A stretch of DNA of 21,522 bases from Bacteroidales bacterium (GCA_016926235.1 JAFGOZ010000662.1:1-21522), one strand, 5' to 3'. Shown: positions 1 to 6,659, counted from the first letter of the stretch. Made by a program: numbers and translations. The notes: generated by a model from the letters alone, not told the origin.

Positions 1-126
1 AAAGTTAAAGGATTCAGAAACATAATAGCTCATAACTATTTTGGAATCGATGCTGAGGAAGTATGGCAAATCATTAATAGTAGCCTTACAGAACTGCAGA
101 AAAATCTTGAAAGCCTAATAAAATAA
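1..126 (+). CDS. HepT-like HEPN ribonuclease toxin (C-terminal end, DUF86)
   Basis: Only the last 41 codons are present; the gene enters from the left edge. The visible peptide contains RNIIAHNYFGID near its start, which fits the R-N-x3-H catalytic motif of HEPN ribonucleases, followed by an amphipathic helix, the usual end of DUF86/HepT proteins. In the family the toxin pairs with a MNT-type nucleotidyltransferase antitoxin, which would lie just upstream outside the window. The stop is 8 bp before attC0, so the gene is the end of an integron cassette. The assignment rests on this motif and the C-terminal layout alone. Confidence 0.7.
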   Translation, partial: KVKGFRNIIAHNYFGIDAEEVWQIINSSLTELQKNLESLIK

Positions 127-134
127 GCCACTAC

Positions 135-265
135 TTACAACACCCGGTCATACGCAATTGCCGCGCCGAGGGGTAGCTAAAGTGGGTTCACTTGGCTATC
201 TTTCGGGTAACACGACAAGTGAGCGCCCATGAATAGGCAACTGCGCATACCGGTGAACGTTATGC
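135..265 (+). repeat. attC0 (family A)
   Basis: Left box TTACAAC, right core GTTATGC. The arms CCGGTCATACGCAATTGC and GCAACTGCGCATACCGG pair over 17 positions with one unpaired C on the left arm, the position where attC sites carry an extrahelical base. The two A-C mismatches on the top strand become G-T pairs on the bottom strand. The middle has a second inverted repeat, TCACTTG with CAAGTGA. It closes the HepT cassette. Confidence 0.85.
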
Positions 266-289
266 ACAAGGCTAGGAAATCGTTTACCA

Positions 290-320
290 TTGAAAATGAT
301 TACTATATTTCGTAAATTTG
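290..320 (+). promoter_or_regulatory. Bacteroidota-type promoter of cassette 1
   Basis: TTG at 290-292, 20 bp spacer, then TAAATTTG at 313-320, matching the phylum's -33 and TAnnTTTG -7 elements. Only four bases separate the -7 element from the GTG start of the PIN gene, so the mRNA would be leaderless. Confidence 0.75.
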
Positions 321-324
321 ACCT

Positions 325-792
325 GTGAAACAGAGAATTTATATAGACACTTCAGTCTTTGGCGGATACTTTGATGATGAATTCGCAGAACATACAAAGC
401 CATTGTTTAAAAGACTTAAAAACAATGAGTTCAAGTTATTGTTCTCATCAGTGACTCAGGATGAGCTGAATAGCGCCCCTAAAAGGGTTAAGGATTTGGT
501 AATTGGACTAAAAGCTGAATGGACTGAGTTCCTTGATGTGACAGATGAAGCAACAGAGTTGGCGTCTGAATATATCGCAGAAGGAGTAGTTGGGCAGACA
601 AGTTTTGCTGACTGTTTACATATAGCTTTGGCAACAATAAACCGGGCTGATTATTTAATAAGTTGGAATTTTAAACATATTGTGAATGTTGACCGAATTA
701 GGGGTTATAACTCGATAAATATTAAAAAAGGTTACAAACAATTAGAGATACGTTCACCTAGAGAATTTGAGAAATATGAAAACAATAGATAA
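325..792 (+). CDS. PIN-domain protein, VapC-like toxin
   Basis: This 155-residue protein has the PIN fold signature of Mg-dependent ribonucleases: YIDTSVFGG near the start with Asp8, an acidic Glu47 in TQDEL, Asp96 in FADCLHIAL, and the strand RADYLISWNFKHI with Asp109 and Asn115. PIN toxins cut RNA and are normally held in check by a co-encoded antitoxin. The start is GTG at 325; it cannot lie much further downstream because Asp8 belongs to the active site. It is the first gene of cassette 1 and overlaps the following 54-aa ORF by 17 bp, a toxin-first order unlike classic vapBC. There is no room for a Shine-Dalgarno site behind the promoter. Confidence 0.8.
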   Translation: MKQRIYIDTSVFGGYFDDEFAEHTKPLFKRLKNNEFKLLFSSVTQDELNSAPKRVKDLVIGLKAEWTEFLDVTDEATELASEYIAEGVVGQTSFADCLHIALATINRADYLISWNFKHIVNVDRIRGYNSINIKKGYKQLEIRSPREFEKYENNR

Positions 793-940
793 GACAATAG
801 AGAAACAATTTGACGCTGTTAAATTTATGCGGGAGCAGCGGGACAAATTGAGCAAGAAGCTATCAAAGATGACTAGTGCAGAGATAATTGATTACTTTAA
901 AAAGCAAAAATCAATTACTACAACAAAGCCCTGTGCATAA
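776..940 (+). CDS. Small protein, probable antitoxin partner of the PIN protein (54 aa)
   Basis: An ATG at 776 opens a 54-codon frame that overlaps the PIN gene by 17 bp in a different frame. The product is charged and helical (FMREQRDKLSKKLSKMTSAE, then IIDYFKK), which is what short antitoxin tails that wrap a PIN toxin look like; I recognise no named domain. It fills the rest of cassette 1 exactly: its TAA stop is formed by bases of the attC1 left box (GCATAAC), so the last codons CCC TGT GCA are attC sequence. Cassette recombination could therefore alter its C-terminus. The antitoxin role is inferred from position, size and overlap. Confidence 0.6.
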   Translation: MKTIDKTIEKQFDAVKFMREQRDKLSKKLSKMTSAEIIDYFKKQKSITTTKPCA

Positions 941-1063
941 CATGCGGTCATACGCAATGCGGGGTGCTGTGCCTGTTTTATTGCAACTCATTTAATAACC
1001 CTTGCAGTAACACGACAAGTTAGCGCTTTGAATCCCGCACTGCGCATACCGCCAACGTTGGCA
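935..1063 (+). repeat. attC1 (family A)
   Basis: Left box GCATAAC, right core GTTGGCA. The arms GCGGTCATACGCAAT and ACTGCGCATACCGC pair with the same unpaired C as attC0, and pairing continues inward (GCGGGGT with ATCCCGC). The left box contains the stop codon of the cassette 1 antitoxin ORF. Confidence 0.85.
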
Positions 1064-1079
1064 ACAATATTAGAAAAAT

Positions 1080-1117
1080 TTGCGATTGATTCATATTTGA
1101 TGTAAATTTGCATCAAA
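1080..1117 (+). promoter_or_regulatory. Promoter and probable operator of the ParDE cassette
   Basis: TTG at 1080-1082, 20 bp, TAAATTTG at 1103-1110. The -7 element is framed by a perfect 7-bp inverted repeat, TTTGATG (1096-1102) and CATCAAA (1111-1117), and its own core AAATTT is symmetric, giving a nearly perfect 22-bp palindrome. A ribbon-helix-helix antitoxin binding here would cover the -7 element, the usual autoregulation of such pairs. Confidence 0.75.
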
Positions 1118-1127
1118 ACGTAATATT

Positions 1128-1367
1128 ATGGCAAGGCAAAGCATATCGTTTACAACACCAAATGATGAGTGGTTAAAAGCACAATTAGATAACCAAGAAT
1201 ATTCAAGTAAAAGTGAACTCATCAATGATTTGATTAGACAAGCAAGAAAACAGCAAGTTCAAATTGACTGGATTAGAGCGAAATTGGATAAGTCTGAAAG
1301 AAGTGGATTTACGGACAATACTAAGGAGCAAATTCTGAAACAATCAAAGTCTTTGCTTAATGGCTAA
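1128..1367 (+). CDS. ParD-type antitoxin (ribbon-helix-helix)
   Basis: A 79-residue protein. Residues 1-45 (ARQSISFTTPNDEWLKAQL, then the SSKSELINDLIRQAR helix) match the ParD/CopG ribbon-helix-helix DNA-binding domain: a short beta strand, a helix, and a second helix beginning at the SKSE turn. The charged C-terminal half is the toxin-binding tail. It overlaps the ParE/RelE gene by 8 bp, a common toxin-antitoxin arrangement. It probably represses its own promoter through the palindrome over the -7 element. The ATG at 1128 lies 17 bp behind the promoter. Confidence 0.85.
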   Translation: MARQSISFTTPNDEWLKAQLDNQEYSSKSELINDLIRQARKQQVQIDWIRAKLDKSERSGFTDNTKEQILKQSKSLLNG

Positions 1368-1647
1368 ATATAGATTAAGTAATGAAGCTAAAGAAGATTT
1401 GATTCGAATTCATCATTACGGAGTTGAAAAGTTCGGAATTTCGCAAGCCGATAAATACTTTGATACGTTTTTTGAGTATTTTGAAATTATTGCCCAAAGG
1501 CCCTTTTCATTTGAATCTGTAGATTATATTAAAAAAGGATATAGACGTTGTGTTTGCGGGTCTGATAGTATTTATTATAGGTTAAATAATGAGGTAGTTG
1601 AAATAATGGCAATTATCGGAAGACAAGATGTTAATAATATCCTTTAA
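1360..1647 (+). CDS. ParE/RelE superfamily toxin
   Basis: A 95-residue protein of normal ParE length. It has the fold's order: strand KYRLSNEAKEDLIRI, two helices (residues about 8-45), then the C-terminal sheet with YRRCVCGSDSIYYRL and VVEIMAIIGRQDV. The arginine-rich strand and the final I-x-GRQD are typical of ParE-like members, which poison gyrase, whereas RelE members cut mRNA on the ribosome; sequence alone does not settle which this is. Translation is probably coupled to parD through the 8-bp overlap. It is the last gene of cassette 2. Confidence 0.85.
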   Translation: MAKYRLSNEAKEDLIRIHHYGVEKFGISQADKYFDTFFEYFEIIAQRPFSFESVDYIKKGYRRCVCGSDSIYYRLNNEVVEIMAIIGRQDVNNIL

Positions 1648-1667
1648 TCTTCTGTGTAAAATACTGT

Positions 1668-1813
1668 TGCCAACAGCGTGTATAAGCCATTGCTGGCCGT
1701 GGGTTGCGTAGGTTAGTTCTTTTGGTTACCTTGGTGTACCTAGATAAGTAAGCGCTATGGCAACCTGCCTGGCGGCAGACAGGCGCAACGGCTCATACAC
1801 GCGGACGTTGTGC
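1668..1813 (+). repeat. attC2 (family B)
   Basis: Left box TGCCAAC, right core GTTGTGC. The arms GCGTGTATAAGCCATTGC and GCAACGGCTCATACACGC pair over 18 positions; the two A-C mismatches on the top strand are G-T pairs on the bottom strand. The right side carries the 20-nt hairpin CCTGCCTGGCGGCAGACAGG at 1764-1783. Confidence 0.88.
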
Positions 1814-1929
1814 GTCATGCAAGTGCACATAATGACACTCTTCCATAACTTTAATCTTAGTTATTTGTTATTTCATAAGTCTAAACCTTAAGATAATTGA
1901 GGAAGACAAAACATTAACAAATTACAGGT

Positions 1930-2376
1930 ATGAAAACGAATGAAGAAATTTTCAAAATATTAATTGAGGAAGGATTCAGTAAAGGTGACATATCTGTTTT
2001 TGATACTTATTCCTCACCCGACTTTGTTGAGCATCAATATGGATTCGTACCACCTAATGTTATAGGCGTAAAAAAAGCTATCCAAATTTTGCATAAGGCC
2101 TTCCCTGATTTTTCATTGACAATAGAAGATTTGGTAGTTAATGATGATAAGGTTTGGGGTCGAATGACAGGAAGAGGTACTCATAAAAACCAATTTGGCC
2201 CTTTACCTCCTACTGGTAAGAGGTTTGAAATTACAGTTGTAGATATTGGGCGTTTCAAAGACGGAAAACTAATTGAGCATTGGGGTGTTCCAGATAAATT
2301 GGCTCTCATGGAACAACTTGGTATGAAACCACCACCAAAACTTATTATGAAAATAATGAGCTTGCTTAACAAGTGA
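1930..2376 (+). CDS. SnoaL-like / ester cyclase family protein
   Basis: A 148-residue protein with no signal peptide, of the NTF2-like alpha+beta cone fold. Family marks are EEGFSKGDISVFDTYSSPDFVEHQ near the N-terminus, the helix GVKKAIQILHKAFPDFSLTIEDLVVNDDKVWGRMTGRGTH, and the closing strand pair FKDGKLIEHWGVPDKLALMEQLG. Relatives include polyketide cyclases and many small proteins of unknown substrate, so no reaction can be named. It forms cassette 3 with the cupin gene behind it (3-4 bp overlap if the cupin GTG is used). No Bacteroidota promoter is visible in the 116 bp upstream, so it may depend on readthrough. Confidence 0.75.
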   Translation: MKTNEEIFKILIEEGFSKGDISVFDTYSSPDFVEHQYGFVPPNVIGVKKAIQILHKAFPDFSLTIEDLVVNDDKVWGRMTGRGTHKNQFGPLPPTGKRFEITVVDIGRFKDGKLIEHWGVPDKLALMEQLGMKPPPKLIMKIMSLLNK

Positions 2377-2378
2377 AA

Positions 2379-2942
2379 ATGAAAAGAAGAAACTTTGTTA
2401 TATCAGCACTTGCAATAATACCTACACTTGTATTTGCTAAAATTGAATCAATGATTCCCATGAGAACGAAAAAAGGGTTTAAAGTAAATGCAGGCGAAGC
2501 CCGATTCGGCAAGCACTACAAAATGAAAGGTGTTACACAAAACATGTTGGACATCAAAATATCTGGAAATGACACTGAAAATGATTTAGTTGTATTTGAG
2601 CAAACCGGCCTCAGTCCTAACGGCGGACCACCTTTGCATATCCATCCATTTCAGGATGAATGGTTCTATGTATTAGACGGTGAGTACTTGTTTCAGGTTG
2701 GTGAGGACAAATATCAAATGAAATCAGGTGACACAATTTTTCTTCCGAGGAATGTTCAGCACGCCTTTATTCAATTGACAGAAAAAGGAAAAATGATAGT
2801 TTCTTATTTACCAGCAGGAAAAATGGAAGCATTTTTTCAAGTGACTGACCAATGGACTTCACCTCCATCGAAAGAAGAAATTGCAAAAGTTTTCGAAGAC
2901 CACGATATGAAAGTTGTTGGGGCACCTTTGAAAACGGACTAA
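2379..2942 (+). CDS. Exported cupin-domain protein
   Basis: I start at the ATG at 2379 (187 aa) rather than the GTG at 2373, because the product then opens with KRRNFVISALAIIPTLVFA, a signal sequence with a twin arginine and hydrophobic stretch that suggests Tat or Sec export. The cupin barrel follows: motif 1 runs PLHIHPFQDEWFYVLDGEY with His87, His89 and Glu94, motif 2 runs GDTIFLPRNVQHAF with His128; these four residues form the metal site in cupins. The substrate is unknown. It directly follows the SnoaL-like gene and is probably translated with it. The TAA stop is 27 bp before attC3. Confidence 0.8.
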   Translation: MKRRNFVISALAIIPTLVFAKIESMIPMRTKKGFKVNAGEARFGKHYKMKGVTQNMLDIKISGNDTENDLVVFEQTGLSPNGGPPLHIHPFQDEWFYVLDGEYLFQVGEDKYQMKSGDTIFLPRNVQHAFIQLTEKGKMIVSYLPAGKMEAFFQVTDQWTSPPSKEEIAKVFEDHDMKVVGAPLKTD

Positions 2943-2968
2943 GAAATAAAATTATTAAGAGCACGAAC

Positions 2969-3099
2969 GCACAACAACCGGTCATACGCAATTGCTGCGT
3001 GGAGGGGTTGCTAATGTATGTTCACTTGGCTAACTTTCAGCTAACCCGACAAGCGAGCGCCCATGAATCGGCAACTGCGCATACCGGTGAACGTTGGAG
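2969..3099 (+). repeat. attC3 (family A)
   Basis: Left box GCACAAC, right core GTTGGAG. The arms CCGGTCATACGCAATTGC and GCAACTGCGCATACCGG are identical to attC0, with the same unpaired left C. It closes the SnoaL-cupin cassette. Confidence 0.86.
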
Positions 3100-3134
3100 A
3101 CAATGCCAAAAAGAAAATTACTCCTAAACAAATT

Positions 3135-3175
3135 TTGATAAAAGTAAATAATTATTTACCTTTGACTTAATTATT
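3135..3175 (+). promoter_or_regulatory. Promoter of the HicAB cassette
   Basis: TTG at 3135-3137, 19 bp, TACCTTTG at 3157-3164. The -7 element is flanked by the 8-bp inverted repeat AATAATTA (3147-3154) and TAATTATT (3168-3175), a possible HicB operator, although AT-rich repeats arise easily by chance. Confidence 0.7.
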
Positions 3176-3183
3176 GTTATTTA

Positions 3184-3369
3184 ATGAAATGCTCTGAGCT
3201 TTATAGAATTCTTATGAAAGATGGATGGTATCCGGTTTCTCAGAGCTGATCACATGTCAAACTGAAACATGACAAGAAGCCGGGAATAATAATTTTTCCA
3301 AACCATGGTAGTCAGGAAGTTGGTAAAGGTTTAGAAAAGAAGATTAGGAAGGTTGCTGGTTTAAATTAA
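3184..3369 (+). pseudogene. hicA: HicA mRNA interferase, interrupted by an in-frame TGA
   Basis: Read through one stop, the frame gives a full-length 61-codon HicA: KCSELYRILMKDGWYPVSQS, stop, SHVKLKHDKKPGIIIFPNHG and SQEVGKGLEKKIRKVAGLN. The family has Gly-Ser-His at the break, the His being the catalytic residue; here the Gly codon (GGA in the likely parent) is TGA at 3247-3249. A single G-to-T change explains it. The frame before and after the stop is otherwise intact, so the lesion is recent or an error. No start follows the stop that would rescue a working toxin, because the N-terminal strand-helix would be lost. The hicB gene 8 bp downstream is complete. Confidence 0.82.
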
Positions 3370-3376
3370 GTAAGGT

Positions 3377-3775
3377 ATGAAGACAACTAAAAAGAAAATA
3401 AAAATGGTAGTTGAAAAGACTGAGACGGGGTTTTCGGCTTTTTCGGAAGACTATCCGGTTTATACAACTGGTCGCACAATAACTGAATTGATTGATAATT
3501 CATATGAGGCAGCAAATCTATATTTTGAAGATCTGAATATTCAAATAACGCATGAGAATTTTAAATTTGAAATTGATTTCAAGCAATTTTTCCAATACTA
3601 TAAAGTGATTAATTCAAAATTTCTTGCTGACAAAATCGGTATGAATCCAACACTTTTGTCACAATATGTTCAGGGTCATAAAAAGCCATCAGAGTCACAA
3701 ACAGAAAAGATACTGTCCGGAATACAACAAATTGGCAAAGAACTCTCTGAAATCAATTTAATCTATAGAAGATAG
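3377..3775 (+). CDS. hicB: HicB antitoxin
   Basis: A 132-residue protein. Residues 8-50 (KMVVEKTETGFSAFSEDYPV, YTTGRTITELIDNSYEAANLYF) form the partial RNase H-like fold of HicB, and residues about 75-130 form an HTH domain (NSKFLADKIGMNPTLLSQYV, GHKKPSESQTEKI) that should bind the operator upstream of hicA. HicB normally sequesters HicA and represses the operon. Its toxin partner is broken here, so the gene may persist only as a regulator or as protection against a related HicA elsewhere. It ends 11 bp before attC4. Confidence 0.85.
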   Translation: MKTTKKKIKMVVEKTETGFSAFSEDYPVYTTGRTITELIDNSYEAANLYFEDLNIQITHENFKFEIDFKQFFQYYKVINSKFLADKIGMNPTLLSQYVQGHKKPSESQTEKILSGIQQIGKELSEINLIYRR

Positions 3776-3786
3776 TATGGCACAGT

Positions 3787-3933
3787 CTCCAACAGCGTGT
3801 ATAAGCCATTGCTGGCAAAGGGTTTGCGAAGGTTTGTTCTTTTGGTTGCCTTGCGGTAACTCGACTACAAAGCGCTTTGGCAACCTGCCTGGCGGTAGAC
3901 AGGCGCAACGGCTCATATACGCGGACGTTAGCG
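3787..3933 (+). repeat. attC4 (family B)
   Basis: Left box CTCCAAC, right core GTTAGCG. Arms GCGTGTATAAGCCATTGC and GCAACGGCTCATATACGC. The inserted hairpin has one change (GGCGGTAGAC instead of GGCGGCAGAC). Confidence 0.87.
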
Positions 3934-3980
3934 ACTATTTTTAATTGCCACTAATAGAGAAACAAGTTAAATTAAACCAT

Positions 3981-4376
3981 ATGAAAAAAATAGTACAATT
4001 AATATGCATTGTGCTTTTATTAGTAAACGGATTAGGTGCTTTGTATGGAGGCTTTCTACTAATTTTAGACCCTTCAGGTTCAAAAATGCAAATGCCTTTA
4101 TCATATCTTGAACGTAGCCCATTTAGCAACTATTTGATACCTGGGATTATTTTATTCATTGTTAATGGATTATTTAGTTTTGTTACTATTATGACAATAC
4201 TTTGCAAAAGTGTTCATTACTATTGGTTTGTAATAATACAAGGTCTTTTGTTATCGGGATGGATATTAGTCCAAATTATTTTACTTCGGATATTTTATGC
4301 TCCGTTACATGCAACATTTTTAATCATAGGATTGTGCTTAATTGGATGTGGTCTATATCAAATGAAACATAAATAA
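3981..4376 (+). CDS. Small four-helix membrane protein, function unknown
   Basis: I choose the ATG at 3981 (131 aa) over a TTG at 3945, because MKKIVQLICIVLLLVNGLGA is a natural inner-membrane start. Four hydrophobic segments are visible, about residues 5-28, 50-73, 80-102 and 108-126, joined by short loops; the first loop contains PSGSKMQMPLSYLERSPF. The layout resembles small DoxX-like or other uncharacterised integral membrane proteins, but I see no diagnostic motif. It is the sole gene of cassette 5, with no recognisable promoter in the 50 bp between attC4 and the start. Confidence 0.7.
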   Translation: MKKIVQLICIVLLLVNGLGALYGGFLLILDPSGSKMQMPLSYLERSPFSNYLIPGIILFIVNGLFSFVTIMTILCKSVHYYWFVIIQGLLLSGWILVQIILLRIFYAPLHATFLIIGLCLIGCGLYQMKHK

Positions 4377-4382
4377 AACAGT

Positions 4383-4529
4383 CGTTAACAGCGTGCATAA
4401 GCCATTGCTGGCAGCGGGTTTGCGTGGGGCATCACTTTTAATTACTTGGGTGTATCTAGATAAGTAAGCGCATTTGCAACCTGCCTGGCGGCAGACAGGC
4501 GCAACGGCTTATACACGCAGACGTTGGGC
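4383..4529 (+). repeat. attC5 (family B)
   Basis: Left box CGTTAAC, right core GTTGGGC. Arms GCGTGCATAAGCCATTGC and GCAACGGCTTATACACGC; the hairpin insertion CCTGCCTGGCGGCAGACAGG is present. It closes the membrane-protein cassette. Confidence 0.87.
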
Positions 4530-4569
4530 GTCATTATAGAAAGACAGAAACAGCGACAAACAGTATGAT

Positions 4570-5550
4570 ATGAAAGCAATAAAATGTACAAAGTATGGAC
4601 ATCCAGACGTCCTTGAAATAGTTGAAATTGATAAACCTACACCTAAAGACAATGAGGTTTTAATTAAGGTTTATGCGACAACTGTCACGGTGGCAGATTG
4701 CCGTGTACGTGGATTTAATGTTCCTGCCTCATTTTGGCTTCCTGCAAAAATAGCATTAGGATTTACTAAGCCAAGACAACCCATTCTTGGTGGGGAATTT
4801 TCTGGAATCATTGAAGAAGTTGGAAAAAAAGTAAAGGAATTCAAAGTCGGAGATGAGATATTTGCCTTTACTGGTCATAAATTAGGGGCTTATGCTGAGT
4901 ATAAATGCTTAGTTGAAAATGATTGTATTGCTTTAAAACCGGAAAATTTAAGTTTTACTGAATCAGCAGCCTTATCATTTGGAGGTATAACGGCATTATA
5001 TTTTTTAAACAAAGGAAAAATATTAAAGGGAGAAAAAGTTCTGATTTATGGAGCATCAGGAAGCGTTGGAACTTATGCCATACAATTAGCTAAATATTTT
5101 GGAGCAGATGTTACAGGAGTTTGTAGTACTGAAAATATAGAATTAGTTAAGAACTTAGGAGCTGACAGGGTATTCGATTACACTAAGCCTGATTTTGAAG
5201 CTTTAAATGAGAAATTTGATTTGGTTTTTGATACAGTTGGTAAAGGAAATATATCAAGAACAATAAAGATTATTAAACCTCAAGGAAGATATATTCATGC
5301 AGTAACAACACCATTAACAGAAATAAAAATGCGACTAAAATTATTAACAAAGAAAATAAAACTGATTGGTGGGACATTTACGGCAAAGAGAGAACAGATT
5401 AACATTATTAAACAATTAGCTGACGATGATTTTATAAAACCAGTAATAGACAGAGAATACAATTTTAGCGATATAGTTACGGCACATGAGTATGTTGATA
5501 AAGGACATAAAAAAGGAAATGTAACGATAAAGATAATTGATGAAAAATAA
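4570..5550 (+). CDS. NAD(P)-dependent MDR oxidoreductase (quinone reductase-like)
   Basis: A 326-residue protein of full length for the zinc-independent medium-chain dehydrogenase/reductase branch. It has the GroES-like N-terminal domain (MKAIKCTKYGHPDVLEIVEI; VLIKVYATTVTVADCRVRG; GGEFSGIIEEVGKKVKEFKVGDEIFAF) and the Rossmann domain with GASGSVG at 161-167, followed by AIQLAKYFGADVTGVCSTEN. The structural zinc cysteine cluster and catalytic zinc ligands of true alcohol dehydrogenases are absent, which points to NAD(P)H quinone or enone reduction. It is the sole gene of cassette 6 and lacks a visible promoter. The substrate is unknown. Confidence 0.85.
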   Translation: MKAIKCTKYGHPDVLEIVEIDKPTPKDNEVLIKVYATTVTVADCRVRGFNVPASFWLPAKIALGFTKPRQPILGGEFSGIIEEVGKKVKEFKVGDEIFAFTGHKLGAYAEYKCLVENDCIALKPENLSFTESAALSFGGITALYFLNKGKILKGEKVLIYGASGSVGTYAIQLAKYFGADVTGVCSTENIELVKNLGADRVFDYTKPDFEALNEKFDLVFDTVGKGNISRTIKIIKPQGRYIHAVTTPLTEIKMRLKLLTKKIKLIGGTFTAKREQINIIKQLADDDFIKPVIDREYNFSDIVTAHEYVDKGHKKGNVTIKIIDEK

Positions 5551-5555
5551 CGAAC

Positions 5556-5686
5556 GCCCAACATCGTATATAAAACAATTGGCAATCAGTGGATTATCGA
5601 GTATTTCAGCCCGTATCAAAGGTGCTTGTAACTTGACAGGAGAGTGCTTCGAAATGCCAAACGTTTCATATACATAACCGTTAGGC
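5556..5686 (+). repeat. attC6 (divergent family C)
   Basis: Left box GCCCAAC, right core GTTAGGC. The arms GTATATAAAACAATTGGCA and TGCCAAACGTTTCATATAC are unlike all other sites in sequence but pair over 16 of 19 positions; two of the mismatches are A-C on top and so G-T on the bottom strand. There is no inserted hairpin. The cassette may come from a different array. Confidence 0.78.
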
Positions 5687-5703
5687 GTAAGTTAAGAAAA
5701 AAC

Positions 5704-5745
5704 TTGCATCGTACGGATTAATTTAATATATTTGTACGTATTAAT
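5704..5745 (+). promoter_or_regulatory. Promoter and direct-repeat operator of the VapC cassette
   Basis: TTG at 5704-5706, 20 bp, TATATTTG at 5727-5734. Two near-identical 12-mers, GTACGGATTAAT (5711-5722) and GTACGTATTAAT (5734-5745), 23 bp start to start, lie in the spacer and just past the -7 element: candidate antitoxin binding sites on one face of the helix. Confidence 0.7.
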
Positions 5746-5754
5746 GAGTTTGAT

Positions 5755-6012
5755 ATGGACTCAAAACTGACTTTAAAACTTGATAAGTTCGTGATTGATA
5801 AAGCGAAAGATTATGCTTCCTCACAGAAAAGGAGCTTATCACGAATTATTGAATCTTATCTGAGATCGTTGGTAAATAAGAATAATCCTAATGAAACCGA
5901 CGATATCGAGATATCTCCTTTTGTGAAAAGTATAGCAACAGGTGTTAAAATACCTGCTGATTTTGATTATAAAAAAGAGTATGGTGACTATTTAGCAAAT
6001 AAATATAAATGA
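5755..6012 (+). CDS. DUF6364-type antitoxin (ribbon-helix-helix)
   Basis: An 85-residue protein. The N-terminal half (KLTLKLDKFVIDKAKDYASS, QKRSLSRIIESYLRSLV) is the ribbon-helix-helix domain of the DUF6364 antitoxins that accompany PIN toxins in Bacteroidota. The C-terminal half (ISPFVKSIATGVKIPADFDY, KKEYGDYLANKYK) is the usual toxin-binding tail. It overlaps the VapC gene by the four bases ATGA. It probably autoregulates through the paired 12-mers at its promoter. Confidence 0.82.
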   Translation: MDSKLTLKLDKFVIDKAKDYASSQKRSLSRIIESYLRSLVNKNNPNETDDIEISPFVKSIATGVKIPADFDYKKEYGDYLANKYK

Positions 6013-6431
6013 TTCCCAGACTCTTCATTGATACAAACGTGATGATGGATCTATTGGGTGAAAGGGTTCCTCACTATGAATCTATAGCCAAGGTAGCTAC
6101 ATTAGCAGATAAAGGAAAAATAAAAATGGTGGTATCTGCCTTTTCATACCCAACGGTTTATTATCTGCTTAGAAAATTTGAAAGTTCTGAAAATGTGAAG
6201 GAAAAGCTAAGGAAGTTTAGGATAATTTCAGAGGTGTCAGATTTAGATGAAATTACCATTGAAAAAGGATTGGCATCAGAATTCAAAGACTTTGAAGATG
6301 CCTTGCAATACCATTGTGCTTTAAAAGCAGACTGTGACATCCTCCTGACAAGAAATGCAAAAGATTTCAAAGAATCATCCATACCTGTAATGTCAGCAGA
6401 GGAATTTCTTCAAAGCATCAAGAATAAATAA
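6009..6431 (+). CDS. vapC: VapC-family PIN ribonuclease toxin
   Basis: A 140-residue PIN protein. LFIDTNVMMDLLGER carries the first acidic residue (Asp8) and Asn10. FEDALQYHCALKADCDILLT has Asp97, and DILLTRNAKDF has Asp110, Asn116 and Asp119, completing the Mg-binding cluster. VapC toxins cleave specific tRNAs or rRNA; the target cannot be read from sequence. Translation is coupled to the antitoxin by the ATGA overlap. It is the second gene of cassette 7 and ends 5 bp before attC7. It is only distantly similar to the cassette 1 PIN protein. Confidence 0.87.
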   Translation: MIPRLFIDTNVMMDLLGERVPHYESIAKVATLADKGKIKMVVSAFSYPTVYYLLRKFESSENVKEKLRKFRIISEVSDLDEITIEKGLASEFKDFEDALQYHCALKADCDILLTRNAKDFKESSIPVMSAEEFLQSIKNK

Positions 6432-6436
6432 CCTAC

Positions 6437-6583
6437 GCCTAACAGCAGGTATAAACCATTGCTGGTCGCGGTTCTGCGTAGGTCGGTTCTTTTGCTTACC
6501 TTGTGTTAACTAGACCACAAAGCGCATCTGCAACCTGCCTGGCGGCAGACAGGCGCAACGGCACATACACGCGGACGTTAGCG
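6437..6583 (+). repeat. attC7 (family B, altered left arm)
   Basis: Left box GCCTAAC, right core GTTAGCG. The left arm GCAGGTATAAACCATTGC has drifted from the standard GCGTGTATAAGCC while the right arm GCAACGGCACATACACGC is near-standard, so the stem is weaker than in its neighbours. The hairpin insertion is present. Confidence 0.84.
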
Positions 6584-6651
6584 ACAATTGTTTGAGAGAC
6601 AAGAGTATACATTCAGATATGATAAACTGGAATTAATGACTGAAAATTACC

Positions 6652-6659
6652 TAAATTTG
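6652..6659 (+). promoter_or_regulatory. -7 element of the RelBE-like cassette
   Basis: TAAATTTG, 14 bp before the ATG at 6674. No TTG lies at the expected distance (the nearest is CTG at 6627-6629, 22 bp away), so the -33 element is weak. Confidence 0.5.

Noticed and set aside
1852..1890. TAACTTTA and neighbouring TTTG as a promoter for the SnoaL-like gene
   Set aside because: The -7 match is incomplete and no TTG lies at 19-20 bp upstream.
2852..3127. A 91-codon frame running from the cupin gene through attC3
   Set aside because: It is out of frame within the cupin gene and continues through repeat sequence; it shows no protein-like features.
3945..3980. TTG at 3945 as start of the membrane protein
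   Set aside because: It would add a polar leader (MPLIEKQVKLNH) before a natural MKKI membrane start at 3981.
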